64,000 bases of DNA from Metaphire vulgaris (taxonomy: Eukaryota; Annelida; Clitellata; Crassiclitellata; Megascolecidae): assembly GCA_018105865.1 (NCBI GenBank), contig CM030832.1, positions 21,322,436 through 21,386,435 of the forward strand, in the 5' to 3' direction. The notes under the pieces are model-generated. The model saw only the letters and a list, made by a program, of their open reading frames with translations, ran no database searches and was not told the origin of the DNA. The position numbers and the translations under genes are program-made. Below are positions 33,000-42,952 of this stretch, one piece after another; positions within the stretch are counted from its first letter, which is position 1, and the number at the start of each line of letters is the position of its first letter.

Positions 33000-33330
33000 C
33001 ATGCACAAACAAATACAATTTGAAAAAACACTGGTGTTAGGGCAAGGGGTATTACTTTTTGCATGCAGTTTGTCTAAGAAGCCTGATTGAATTACAATAT
33101 CCTTATCACTAATAGATCCTTCATATGCATCTGAAACGTACATAATTGCACCACTAGGCGATATATGTCAATCAGAACCTTAAACGTGGTATGACTTTCA
33201 TAAATAGAATACAAATTTCCTTGTTGTTCCAAGTTAACAGCCATGTGAACTTGAAACTCACTACAATCAATTACTGTCCTAATGTTCTTGTAACGACGAC
33301 AACAGGCAGGCATGTGTCATTGTAAGTTTT
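33000..33330 (-). pseudogene. DDE transposase fragment (DDE_Tnp_4 type)
   Basis: Minus strand: MPACCRRYKNIRTVIDCSEF, NLEQQGNLYSIYESHTTFK, then in a shifted frame (near 33170) SPSGAIMYVSDAYEGSISDK and IVIQSGFLDKL. The IDCSE, YS.Y..H.TFK.LI.I.P and GSISDK patterns are those of the DDE superfamily seen in Harbinger and ISL2EU-like transposons. Only the catalytic centre is left. Confidence 0.78.
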
Positions 33331-33586
33331 GTCGTGGGGGAAACATCTCATTTCGTAAGCGATTAAACTTTAATTACAAGAACTGAATCTACGTGATAAT
33401 AGTTATTGTAACAACTGCTTCAGAGACACAACACCGAAATGCCAGATCCTTATTAAAAGCCCTTTCTTGTGGCTGGGCATTTCCGTTTTCGAGCAAACCT
33501 ATCCACCTAAGCAATATGAACAACAGTAGTTATCAATGCAGCTTACATATTTTTCTAGTCAGCAAATTTATATTACTATATACAAT

Positions 33587-33775
33587 CAGGGCTTTTTTTC
33601 AGTGGGAACGCACGGGAACGGCGTTCCCACACCTTTTTTGCCAGACTGTATATATAATTATGGATATGTACTAATGTGTTTGGGGACGTACAGGTATGGC
33701 GTTCCCAAACCTGTTTTTGTTGATGAGCAAAAAAGGATGAGTTCCCAAACATTTTTTCCTAGAAAAAAAGCCCTG
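33587..33775. mobile_element. hAT MITE of the GTGGGAACGC family
   Basis: Ends CAGGGCTTTTTTTCAGTG and CCTAGAAAAAAAGCCCTG; exact 8-bp duplication TATACAAT at 33579-33586 and 33776-33783. The ends match the larger element at 54949-56345, which still holds transposase sequence. Open frames of 90-110 codons crossing it are accidental. Confidence 0.92.
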
Positions 33776-34055
33776 TATACAATACACAATTATTTTCAAT
33801 ACATCTACATCTACATCAATACAGTTGGTTTCATGTCAGTATTCTTATTCACATCATTTTTTAAAAGTTAGTACTGAAAACAATTTACTTTCAAATAGCT
33901 ATACAGTAAGATTACAATGATCACAATGATTTATATCATTAGACTAGTTCTTTTTGCTCCACTTTTTTGGATTAAAATGAATGCTTAAATCTCTTTGCTC
34001 AATTTTTTTACTCTAATGAATGCAGAATGCTTAATGTGATGTGAGAGATTGATGT

Positions 34056-34057
<2 letters not shown>

Positions 34058-34107
<50 letters not shown>
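34058..34107. repeat. (TA)n microsatellite, 5' of LINE copy A
   Basis: About 25 TA units directly abutting the LINE fragment at 34108. Confidence 0.95.
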
Positions 34108-34109
<2 letters not shown>

Positions 34110-34711
34110 GCTATACAGGCTCGCATGGGCTATCCTGTCCCTGGGCCCAGGTCGTACCACTCGCCATGCCACATTGAACGATCTGGTACAGCGGGCTTTG
34201 GTTAGAGCGGGGTCCCTTCCATCAAGGAACCGCCTGGTCTTAGCAGATCCGGCGGAAGAAGACCAGACGGTATGAGCCTGATCCCCGTGGCAAGCCGGAC
34301 GTAGCCTGGTATGGGATGCAACCGTGGCGGACACAGTCGCCGCCACCTACTTACCATCCACTCTCGCGCAGCAGGAGCAAAAGCCGCTGCTGTCAGAAAA
34401 ACAGCAAAATATCAAAGCCTGACTCCCATGCACACATTCCTGCCAATCGCATCTACATGAGACGTTGGCCCCATAAATCAAGACGCCCTTTGTTTTTTCA
34501 ACGTTTTGGACGTCGTCTTGCTCAGCAATCCGGAGACACGAGAGAAGGAAGATTCTTCCAACGATTGTCTGTCACTCTGCAATGATTTAACGCCATTGCT
34601 TTTCGAGGAACTTTTCCAGACCTCGAACCTTTTTGGAGTTAGCCACACAATTTCTTAATGTCTCCGGACACTTTTTTTCATAAGACCTTCGGGAATGAAG
34701 TGATTGAGGGC

Positions 34712-34714
<3 letters not shown>
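34108..34714 (+). mobile_element. (TA)n-flanked LINE, copy A (RT C-terminal domain)
   Basis: Plus strand in shifting frames: LNDLVQRALVRAGSLPSRN, then KRPDGMSLIPWQAGRTLVWD and VADTVAATYLPSTLAQQEQ, the C-terminal domain found after the RT in one group of invertebrate LINEs; then a decayed QRLSVTLQ-like end. The 3' UTR has CTCCGGACA and CGGGAATGAAG, and the (AT)n tail starts at 34715. Compare copy B at 59174-59508. Stops throughout. Confidence 0.8.

Positions 34715-34768
<54 letters not shown>
34715..34768. repeat. (AT)n microsatellite, 3' of LINE copy A
   Basis: About 27 AT units following the LINE 3' end. Confidence 0.95.
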
Positions 34769-34771
<3 letters not shown>

Positions 34772-34776
34772 CATAA

Positions 34777-34912
34777 TGGTTGATGGAACAGAATTGGAAC
34801 AGGTTACACAATACTGCTACCCTGGGAGCCTCACAACAGAAGATTCCAAATGGCAGGAGGAGATAAAGAGAAGAATAGCGATGGGAAAACAAGCATGCAA
34901 GCAAAAGTTCCA
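34777..34912 (+). pseudogene. LINE RT fragment
   Basis: VDGTELEQVTQYCYPGSLTT and EIKRRIAMGKQA are the YLGS...IKRRI..... segment of a LINE RT. It breaks off where an antisense LINE fragment begins. Confidence 0.75.
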
Positions 34913-35100
34913 GCCGAGGTGGCCTTGGTCACATCGTCCGGAAGCGCGTTCCACAGGAAAGGGTTCCCGCGCGACACGGATCTCTCTCCGAGCTTCACTG
35001 TCCTCAATGGAGGAGGGACGTGCAGTAGGGACCTTGAGCCAGTGTAGTTTATGGGGTAACGTTTTCATGCCGTCTGGCACCGAAGATCGAACGAGCCGAT
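34913..35100 (-). pseudogene. CR1/L2-type LINE C-terminal fragment
   Basis: Minus strand: VPPPLRTVKLGERSVSRGNP and FLWNALPDDVTKATSAG, the standard C-terminus of this LINE group, cut at 34913 by the neighbouring plus-strand fragment. Confidence 0.8.
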
Positions 35101-35248
35101 ATATGTAGCTGATTGCTATTCTGTTGGAAATAATTTATTTTAATTTTAAAAAGATATAATACAAAATACCCAGACATAATACAATAGGTCTATTACAATT
35201 TAAAACTAAATTGTTACCTTCTCAACAGAATAGGTAGCCATCAGGATT

Positions 35249-36974
35249 CAGAGATGTGCGGATCCAAAAATTTTGGGACCGCGGATAATCCGGCTCCGCC
35301 AGGTTTAGATCCGCGGAGGATCCGCATCCGCGCGAATATCCAATATCAGGAGCCGCGGAGGATCCGCATCCGCATATAGTAAATAAATTCGGTCTTTTAC
35401 TAACACCCTTCCCATGGTTTCAGCAAACTTAGGGCCTATCATAATGTATTTCAATAAGCAGTAAAATTATGTACCTAGGTCCGAGACTCATTGCACAAAT
35501 AGTCGTAAGAAAGGAGACGCAACATGTAAAGCATAACACAGATTTTTTTAAAATATAAAATGAAAGTTTTTCAAAAACGTTCACTTTTAAAACATAAGCT
35601 ACGTTTGTCAAGAGATTGGAGAGCATTCGCGCAGTTCTCCTACCTTCAGATTTTCAATTATTTCATCGGACGCGTTTTTGGTCGCCATTTCATCACACGT
35701 TCACAACGAATAAAAACGACGCGACGACGTATTTTGCACTAAGAAATTAGCCCTCACGGTTAATTTGAAATGCACTGTCCAGAACGTAAACTCTGAATGA
35801 ATGTCTCGAGAGTCTATAGGCCATAGGCCTATGTACGTTCATATATGAATATGTAGATGCAGTGCACAACTGCACACCTCAAACACACAGCGAATTCAGG
35901 CAAAAATTGGTTACTTAATAACCAATTATACGCTCGAAATTCGAAAAACGCCTACCTCTTCAAAGGAAAACGGACATTCTCCCCAGGGCATTCCATGATT
36001 CCACCCCCCGCATTATCCCTCCTGAGTCCTGGTACACTAGATGAAATGAAACCCCGACATAATCACCCTTATGTTTACTCAATGGCCTTTGACGAAATCG
36101 ACTGACGCTGAGAGAGAATTCGTGTCGCTATCACTATTGAATTGGTCTCAATTGAAATCTTCTTTAATTCACATTTGAAGTCCTTTCTACTCACCGATCT
36201 TTAAATGTTGCACCCATTCACTTGGGGATTAGGCCTACGTGCCGGGGGGGGGGGGGGTTAAGTGACGATGATTAAGTGACTGGGGATTAGATAACTTGGA
36301 AAATGAAGGAATCCGAGGTGGGTTGACTGGACTTTGAAGTTTGAACTTGTCGGAAGCTGTCTCCCGTCAGTTATTTTGATCTCTTATGTAAACCTCCTAA
36401 CTTAGCGTTTCTGTTGATCAAAGAGATAATTGGCACTTTGGTCATCTACAACCGTGCAATAGTCATAAAATTCAGGGCGTAATTTGAAAAAGGTAGCAAA
36501 TAGCCAGTGGCGTAGCGTGACTTTTGGGGGCCCGGGGGGCACCTTTGTCATGGGGGGCCCCAAAGTTTCAAACTTTCGGGCTGACGAGCAAAAAAAAAAA
36601 AAAAAAGGTCATCACCTCCTTTTTTACCCTGACGAGCAAAAAAAAAAGGTCGTCAGCACGTTAAGGAGTTAGGGTTAACCCTAACCTAACCCTAGCTTAG
36701 ACCCCTCTTTGGGGCCCCCGCCCGGGGCCCGGGGGCAGTCAACAAAGTGTCCCCTGCCCCCCCACGTTACGCCACTGCAAATAGCTATGCACAATGTGTA
36801 TGTATTTGTGTGTCTGTGTGACAGTGTGTGTGCATGTTGCCAGTTTTCAGGATCCGCGGATACTTCGCCTCCGCCAGCTTTCTGGATACTTGGATCCGCC
36901 TGTGTCCGCGGATCCTTAAAATCCTTGCGGACCCGGCTCCGCGGACGGATCAATCCGCAATCCGCACATCTCTG
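35249..36974. mobile_element. hAT element, CAGAGATGTGCGGATCC ends
   Basis: Ends CAGAGATGTGCGGATCC and GCGGATTG-type words to CACATCTCTG; exact 8-bp duplication TCAGGATT at 35241-35248 and 36975-36982. GGATCCGC/GCGGATCC words are stacked inside both ends. The 1.7-kb interior has no transposase I can recognise; it contains the hAT MITE at 36505. Confidence 0.92.
36505..36777. mobile_element. hAT MITE nested in the 35249 hAT
   Basis: Ends CAGTGGCGTAGCGTGAC and CACGTTACGCCACTG; exact 8-bp duplication CAAATAGC at 36497-36504 and 36778-36785. Inside: two CTGACGAGCAAAAAA runs and TTAGGGTTAACCCTAA, a telomere-like inverted word. Confidence 0.92.
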
Positions 36975-37194
36975 TCAGGATTATCATCAGTTGGTCCTTT
37001 ACCACCAACAAAATACACATTATTGGTCACGTGATACACAGAGGGTCCCACGTGATACACGGACGGTGTTCCTGCGGCTAGCCGCCTGTCAGCCGATGAT
37101 GTTTTGAGCATGAAGTTATTATTAGAGGAGACGGCATTACGTCATTTCTAAAAAGGCTGCAATTTTTGTTGTGAATCTGCTATCAGAAAGGTTT

Positions 37195-37900
37195 AAGAAT
37201 AGACATCAATAAAACATTCTGCCTAGTGATATCCAAGAAGAAAGACATTCCGAAGTGCGATATCAACATAAATGGAGAGAAAATTAAACAAGTCATGACA
37301 TTCAAATATCTAGGAAGCTGGTTCACCTGTGATGCGAAAAGTGAATCAGACATAAAAGCAAAAATAGGAATTGCCAAAGCAGCCTTTGGGAATTTAAAAC
37401 ACATACTAACAAACCGATATTTAACAATGAAAACAAGGATTAGGGTTCTGGAATGTTATGTTTGGCCAGTCATGTTATATAGTGCAGAAACGTGGACTAT
37501 CTCTAAAGTCATGAAGAAAAAGCTTCAAGTTGCAAAGATGTGGTTCTTAAGAAAAATGTTGAAAATATATTGGACTGGAAAGAAAACAAATGAATTAGTA
37601 CTCGAAATGGCAGGTACACAAAGAAAATTGCTATCTACAATACGTAAAAGACAACTTCAATTTTTTGACATATAATGAGGAAGAAAGGCATAGAAAACCT
37701 GGTAACTACTGGAAAAGTCGAAGGCAAAAGATCAAGAGGAAGACAAAGGATGACGTATATCAACAGCTTACTGACTGATGTAAAGGGGGTGACTACAGAA
37801 TTGGAATTCATACAAGCAACAGACAACAGAGAGAAATGGAAGTCCATAGTCGTCAACATGACAAATACACGACACCTGAAGAAGAAGAAAAAGGCTGTGT
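37195..37900 (+). pseudogene. LINE RT C-terminus with GAA tail
   Basis: Plus strand: INGEKIKQVMTFKYLGSWF, SDIKAKIGIAKAAFGNLKH, VMLYSAETWTISKVM and MWFLRKMLKIYWT, a stop at 37673-37675, then RSRGRQRMTYINSLLTDVKG and NREKWKSIV, and a GAAGAAGAAG tail. Close to 11055-11502. Confidence 0.88.
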
Positions 37901-38040
37901 GAAGCCAGTAGCGCGTAGGCTAAAAATAGCACCTCCATTGTTAGCGGCCATTGTGGTTGAATCGGACGAATACAGAAGTATTAAGTCAGTGTTATATCAT
38001 TCTCCTTTAAATTTTTAAAATAAATTTTAATAACTTTGTT

Positions 38041-38473
38041 ATTGGGACCTGTCATTCATCTGGGGGGAAGTTTTTGACATAATTATTGGGGTGGGAGGTA
38101 ACTGAAAGTTGACAGTTGATGACAAGAGGGAAGGGGCAGTGTTATTTATAGGATTTTGAATGTGGGGTGTCAGGAAAATCGGGAGTGGGGTGGTGGTGTC
38201 GGAATTTTCAAGTCTCTCCCCCGAAAAAGGCTGACAAAAAAGGTCATCCGACAATAAAAGTTGGGGGAGGGGTGTCCTCCATTTAGGGAGGGGGTGTTCT
38301 GAGCTAATTAGTATCTATTTTGTATATATACCATTGTCACATTACCAAATTTTGGGGGTGTCGACCTCAAATTGGGGGGTGGTGGTGTTGGGGGTGTTAG
38401 GAGGGTGTAAAAATATCTCTGGGAAGGGGTCAAAATTGCCCAAAAATTGTTGACATAATGAATGGACAGCCCC
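38041..38473. mobile_element. TIR element (GGCTGTCC family), copy 5, split by a hAT MITE
   Basis: The right end reads, reverse-complemented, GGGGCTGTCCATTCATTATG then TCAACAATTTTT. The left end (GGGACCTGTCATTCATCTGG) is a diverged mate; TTTTTGACATAATTA also occurs in copy 1 near 560. The hAT MITE 38137-38421 interrupts it. No certain flanking duplication. Confidence 0.55.
38137..38421. mobile_element. hAT MITE, CAGGGATATTT family
   Basis: Exact 8-bp duplication GGAAGGGG at 38129-38136 and 38422-38429. Ends CAGTGTTATTTATAGG and AAAAATATCTCTG; GGGGGTGTCGACCTCAAATT inside is shared with 20064-20453. Confidence 0.9.
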
Positions 38474-38867
38474 TATGCCTTATTGAAAACACGATTGATG
38501 TCATCCAATATACTGTCCACTTGCTATTTTTCAAACACAAGTGTCGAACAATAGCATCTTAGTCAGTGGCGGCTCCCAGAGATGTAGCAAGTACACAATG
38601 CTTCAAGTACAAGTACAAGTACCTGGCCTCCGAGTACAAGTACAAGTACAAGTACTTGCATTCCAAAAACTCCGAGTACAAGTACAAGTACCTGGCCTCC
38701 GAGTACAAGTACAAGTACCTGGCCTCCAAGTACTAGTACAAGTACAAGTACCGAAGCCTCGAGTACAAGTACAAGTACCGATCTTCATAGCCAAATACAA
38801 ACAGCAAGTAGGCTTACACTTTATTAACGGGTAGCAGTTTGTCACGGTTATTCAATAAGATGGTGCT

Positions 38868-39094
38868 AGAACAAAATGTCCGAGAACAAAATGTAACGAA
38901 AAAATGTAACGGACAAAATGTCATGGGGATAAAATGTCAGCGGAAAAAATGTCAGAGGACAAAATGTCATCCTAACTCTAACCCTAACCCTAACCCTAAA
39001 CCGTGACATTTTGTCCCCTGACATTTTTTCCGCTGACATTTTGTCCCCATGACATTTTCTACATGACATTTTGTCCGTGACATTTTTTCCGGCC
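38868..39094. repeat. palindrome of ACAAAATGTC units with telomere-like centre
   Basis: The left half repeats ACAAAATGTC.G.GG-like units and the right half their complement (GACATTTTGTCC), so the stretch folds into a long hairpin. Its centre (38971-39002) is CCTAACTCTAACCC... with three AACCCT units. Confidence 0.8.
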
Positions 39095-39177
39095 ACGAAT
39101 AAAATTGACACTATTAGCATCTAAATATCATCACAGTTGCACTAAAAAAATTAGAGAAATAAATATTATTAGGCCTA

Positions 39178-39430
39178 TTATAGTCTTGCATCGGTCATAT
39201 TAGCCTTATGCGGTTTTGCGATCAAGCCACCTTGGCTAAATACGCGTTTAATTGGTGCGCCAGAAGCAGGCACACTAAGGTCTCTCTCTAATGGCTGCAT
39301 TATACAGCCTGTTGAACTCCTTTCTATTAACTTCACTGTTCCCAAATACGATGGTATCAGTGGCTTCATCATAAATATCGTTGAGATCCAGGTACTTGGC
39401 CATCTGTGAGGATGTGCTTGCCATTAGCCT
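39178..39430 (-). pseudogene. hAT transposase C-terminus
   Basis: Minus strand: AKYLDLNDIYDEATDTIVFG, then after a frameshift VPASGAPIKRVFSQGGLIAK and PHKANMTDARL. The PAS.API.RVFS.GG pattern is the hAT dimerisation domain. Confidence 0.87.
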
Positions 39431-39998
39431 AAAGGAACAGCATTACTGGTACCCTTGAAGTACATGTAGCCAGAGATGTAGCAAGTACACAATGCTTAAA
39501 GTACAAGTACAAGTACCTGGCCTCCGAGAACAAGTACAAGTACAAGTACAAATTTGTACTCGAGTACAACTCGAGTACAAGTACCAAGTACTACATCTCT
39601 GGCGGCTCCACAGAGGGCCCGGGGTCGTGCCCCTATTGAGTGCCTGGACCTCCAGTGGCCCCCTGTTGGGACCCTATACTTAACACTACATACCTAACAA
39701 CAAACGGTAGGCCCCCATCAGGGCCTCCGAGAGGGGGCAGGGGGCACTGCACAGGGGCCCGGCGGTCTGGAGGGGACCCGGGCCGATGATGAATATGTAT
39801 AATTAACAATAAAATTAGTAATAACACTAAAGAATGGTTAAGATGTTAGTTCAGCAGAGGGGCCCGGCGAGCACAAGGGGGCCCGGGACACAGTGCTAAA
39901 CGGCTGACAAGCAAAAAAAGGTCGTCAAAAAATTAATACTTCTCAAGGGCCCGTCGGCCATTCTGCACAGGGGCCCGGAATTTCTCGGAGGGCCTGGC

Positions 39999-40380
39999 CC
40001 CCATGATTAGAAGTTGCCACCCCAACGGCCCTTCCCACTTGCCAAATCCTGGAGCTGCCTTGGGCCCAGGGTGGGTCCGTGCCCCTATTAATTGCCTGGC
40101 CCCAGTGGCCCCCTGTTGGGACCCTATACTTAATACTACATACCTATCAACAAACGGTAGGCCCATGATTAGAAGTTGCCACCCCAACGGCCCCCACTTG
40201 CCAAATCATAGAGTTGCCACTGGACCCAGGGTGGGTCCGTGCCCCCTATTGAGTGCCTGGCCCCAGTGGCCCCCTGTTGGGACCCTATACTTAATACTAC
40301 ATACCTAACAGCAAACGGTAGGCCCCATGATTAGAAGTTGCCACCCCAACGTCCCCCCTCCACTTGCCAAATCCTGGAGC
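39999..40380. repeat. tandem repeat of about 165-175 bp, two full units
   Basis: CCCATGATTAGAAGTTGCCA ... CAACAAACGGTAGG repeats at about 39999-40164 and 40163-40325, and begins a third time. A partial unit is also seen at 39612-39712. Confidence 0.8.
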
Positions 40381-40388
40381 CTCCACTG

Positions 40389-41458
40389 ACCTGAATCTAC
40401 ACTTTCAATACATAGTAATAAAAAGTTCTTATAACATTGGTAAACCATTACCGCAGCTATTCCCCATGGCTCAGCTGATGACGTTTTGAGTCTACCAATG
40501 TGTCTGCCGTTTGGGAATTTCCCAAATAGTTGGCTTCAGCCAAATGACGTAATGCGTCTAATCTAATAATAACTCCATGGTTTTGAGTCTACATGTCTGG
40601 GAATTTCCCAGCTAGTCGGCTTCAGCCAAATGATGTAATGCCGTCTCCTAGGATAATACCTCCATGGGTCTAAGGCAGTTGATAGGCAATTGAGAAGTTC
40701 CGGTCTAATTGCTCTTGGCAATCGCCCTAAATTTAGCCATAAAACCCACACGCCTGCGTTGCATGACTGATACGACCCACTGAGGCGTCTAAAAGAGTTT
40801 GGTAATTTGGTAAAGGAATTGTGTTGTCCATAACTTATTATACGATCAGATGTCGTCAGTTCGTCACTCACAGTAACACGATAGGCCTAAAGTTCCGGGT
40901 TTGATAATAATATTATAAAGTAATTAAATGATCGATCACTGAAGATCAGTTAGTCTATCAGCATCCATATATCCACTGTCCCAGTTTCCAGCCGAAGTCA
41001 AAATAGAACAGTCAGGACTCAGAACAGGTGGTGGTGGGAACTCAATCTAGGATGGATGAGCCAAAAACCCAAAAACACATGGATCTGCTTTGAGACCGGA
41101 CCAGAAGGATGATTTGCCTACAGGTAGACCTAATGTTTAGCTTTACGACTACGATGTAGTAGTGAATTCCACAGGCGAAGGCCATGGCCTGTTTAACGTG
41201 AAGTGATACACAAAAAGTGCAGTGATAAATCGAAAATGTGCAGTGGTTAAATGCAATTTTCTGTGCTTTGTGCAGTGATAAATTTTCTAGACGATCTTTT
41301 TGCTTGTTTTTGCGCGGATGTCCAAAAATGTTGAGTTTATTGCAGTGATACATTTTTCTTTAAAACACTCCCCGGCGAAGGCCAAACACTGAAAACGACG
41401 GATTTCTGCAACTCTTGTTGCCTTTCGTGTCCTTTGGAATTCATTCTCAGCATTGGTC
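40389..41458. other. no gene seen
   Basis: Short minus-strand frames (40563-40871, 41042-41353) without known domains. GCCGTCTCCTAGGATAATAC near 40650 matches, inverted, motifs near 25151 and 37120. Confidence 0.4.
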
Positions 41459-41463
41459 CCCTC

Positions 41464-41663
41464 TGAATAGTGTGGTCTACACTATATTAAAGACAACTCT
41501 CAGATTATATAATATATGTATTTCAGGTTCAGTTAGATCTTGTGTCCTCGACTGATAGTGATCGACTGCTAAGTCCTAGTTAGATACTACAGAGCTACTA
41601 CTAAAACGTTCCTTATTGGAGGGTAGGCGTGGCCTCTAGAATGTCAGTCAATACCACGTTATA
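41464..41663 (-). repeat. 3' LTR of the Mag-like Gypsy, intact 200 bp
   Basis: Matches 47610-47656 plus 54477-54633 almost throughout, so it shows the LTR as it was before the second Gypsy inserted. Confidence 0.92.
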
Positions 41664-41813
41664 CCTTCCTTCTTTAACTTAGACGGTTATCTCATTAAAC
41701 AATTAAACATAATGAATGAACTAATAAAATATAAACTACTAAAATATAGACTGTTAATATATAATTGTTAATCAATCATCTGAACTGATGAAACTAGCAT
41801 GCTAATGTATAGA

Positions 41814-42087
41814 CTATCTAAATCTCTGGGGTTTCATAATTGCTCGACCTGAGCGAGTTCTATAGGGCTCTATAACGTTAGTCTTTTGGGTTGGTGCTTG
41901 TTCTGGTTGCACCTTTGTTGATCGTTCCTGGACTGGTGGTGGTTGAGCTGGAGGTGGCTGAGGGGCATGAGACGGTAGCGCCGTTGCACCAGCGCCATCT
42001 GGGGAGTCTGGCTGATACGAATGATGTTCTTCGTCGATTCGTATTGGATCCTCTTGTGAGAACCTCACGTGCTTGGAAGTCTGTTTC
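41814..42087 (-). pseudogene. C-terminal end of the Mag-like pol
   Basis: Minus strand frame: SKHVRFSQEDPIRIDEEHHS, a Pro-rich stretch, then YRTRSGRAIMKPQRF-stop. RTRSGR...PQR near the stop is the usual end of Mag-type pol. A LINE separates it from the integrase core. Confidence 0.8.
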
Positions 42088-42952
42088 ATTCATTCATTCA
42101 TTCATTCCTTGACAATTTCTATAGCGCTGTAACAAGGCTGAGGCACACAACAAAAGCGCTTTAACATCTCCTAAACAGATGCGTTTTTAATCTCGTGATG
42201 AAATGCTCGAGAGTAGCAGCCATGGTGGTCTCATCAGGAAGAGAGTTCCACAAGATAGGATTACCCCTAGTGAAGGATCTCTCTCCGAACTTGGCGGTCT
42301 TGGATGGGGGAGGAACATGAAGTTTAACGCCACGACTCGAGCGGAGCGAAGCTCTCCTGTCATTACCCTGCGGTCTCTTTACAAGAGAGGCAAGGTACTC
42401 AGGACAGCAAGGGTCATGCAGCGCTCTGTACGTCAGCCAGCATCTTTTGAACACAATCCGCTCAGGGACTCGGAGCCAATGTAGACGATCCCTGAGAAGT
42501 GGCGTTACATGTTCGCACCAGCGACATCCGAACACAATCCTCGCCGAGAGATTCAGAACAGACTGCAGCCGATCAAGTTTGCTAACCGGGAGGTCCAACA
42601 GGACACTATTGCAATAGTCGATCCTAGTTAGCACCAAGGCCCGGACCAAGTGTACCACTCCGGATACAGGCAGATATCGCCGGACTGATCGGATCCTTCT
42701 CAATTGAAAGTGACATCGCCTGATCACATTGTTTACGTGTGGCTCGAATGAAAGAGTCCCATCAAAGAGTACCCCCAACAGCCGCACGCACTCGGAGGGG
42801 ACAATGGTAACATCACCCATCGCGAACGGTTTGCGACTCACCAGCATCCTTCTCCGAGGGGTGCTGACCCACAGGAACTCAGTTTTTCCCACGTTAAGGG
42901 CCAGTCGATTTTCCTCCGCCCACTTCGAGACAGCGACTAGACACTCGACTAG
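42088..42952 (-). mobile_element. CR1/L2-type LINE, 5'-truncated, with (GAATG)/(GAAT)n tail
   Basis: The minus-strand frame 42161-42892 is open for 243 codons: MGKTEFLWVSTPRRR, VRLLGVLFDGTLSFEPHVNN, RALVLTRIDYCNSVLLDLP, HWLRVPERIVFKRCWLTYRA, FGERSFTRGNPILWNSLPDE, RLKTHLFRRC-stop. It is the RT thumb and C-terminal part. The 3' UTR has CAGCGCTATAGAAATTG and ends in a (GAAT)n tail (plus strand 42088-42107). Its target in the Gypsy pol also reads AATGAATG, so the duplication merges with the tail. Least damaged LINE piece in the window. Confidence 0.9.

Larger units (their letters stand above)
38577..39601. mobile_element. hAT element with CAAGTA minisatellite and transposase remnant
   Basis: Ends CAGAGATGTAGCAAGTAC and GTACTACATCTCTG; exact 8-bp duplication GCGGCTCC at 38569-38576 and 39602-39609, so it landed in the terminal repeat of the 38564 element. 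Both ends carry long (CAAGTA)n arrays. A second left end occurs at 39473, so a short copy may be nested. A hAT transposase C-terminus lies at 39178-39430 (minus). Confidence 0.9.
38564..40388. mobile_element. hAT-like element carrying another hAT and a GC-rich tandem repeat
   Basis: Ends CAGTGGCGGCTCC and GGAGCCTCCACTG. Flanks ATCTTAGT and ACCTGAAT agree at 5 of 8 bases. After the inner hAT (38577-39601) comes GC-rich DNA with the tandem repeat at about 39999-40340. Confidence 0.7.

Noticed and set aside
33393..33871. Overlapping ORFs of 93 and 111 codons
   Set aside because: They run through the 189-bp hAT MITE and its flanks; no domain and no codon signal.
38541..38845. Val-Gln / Cys-Thr repeat ORFs
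   Set aside because: Translation of the (CAAGTA)n minisatellite.
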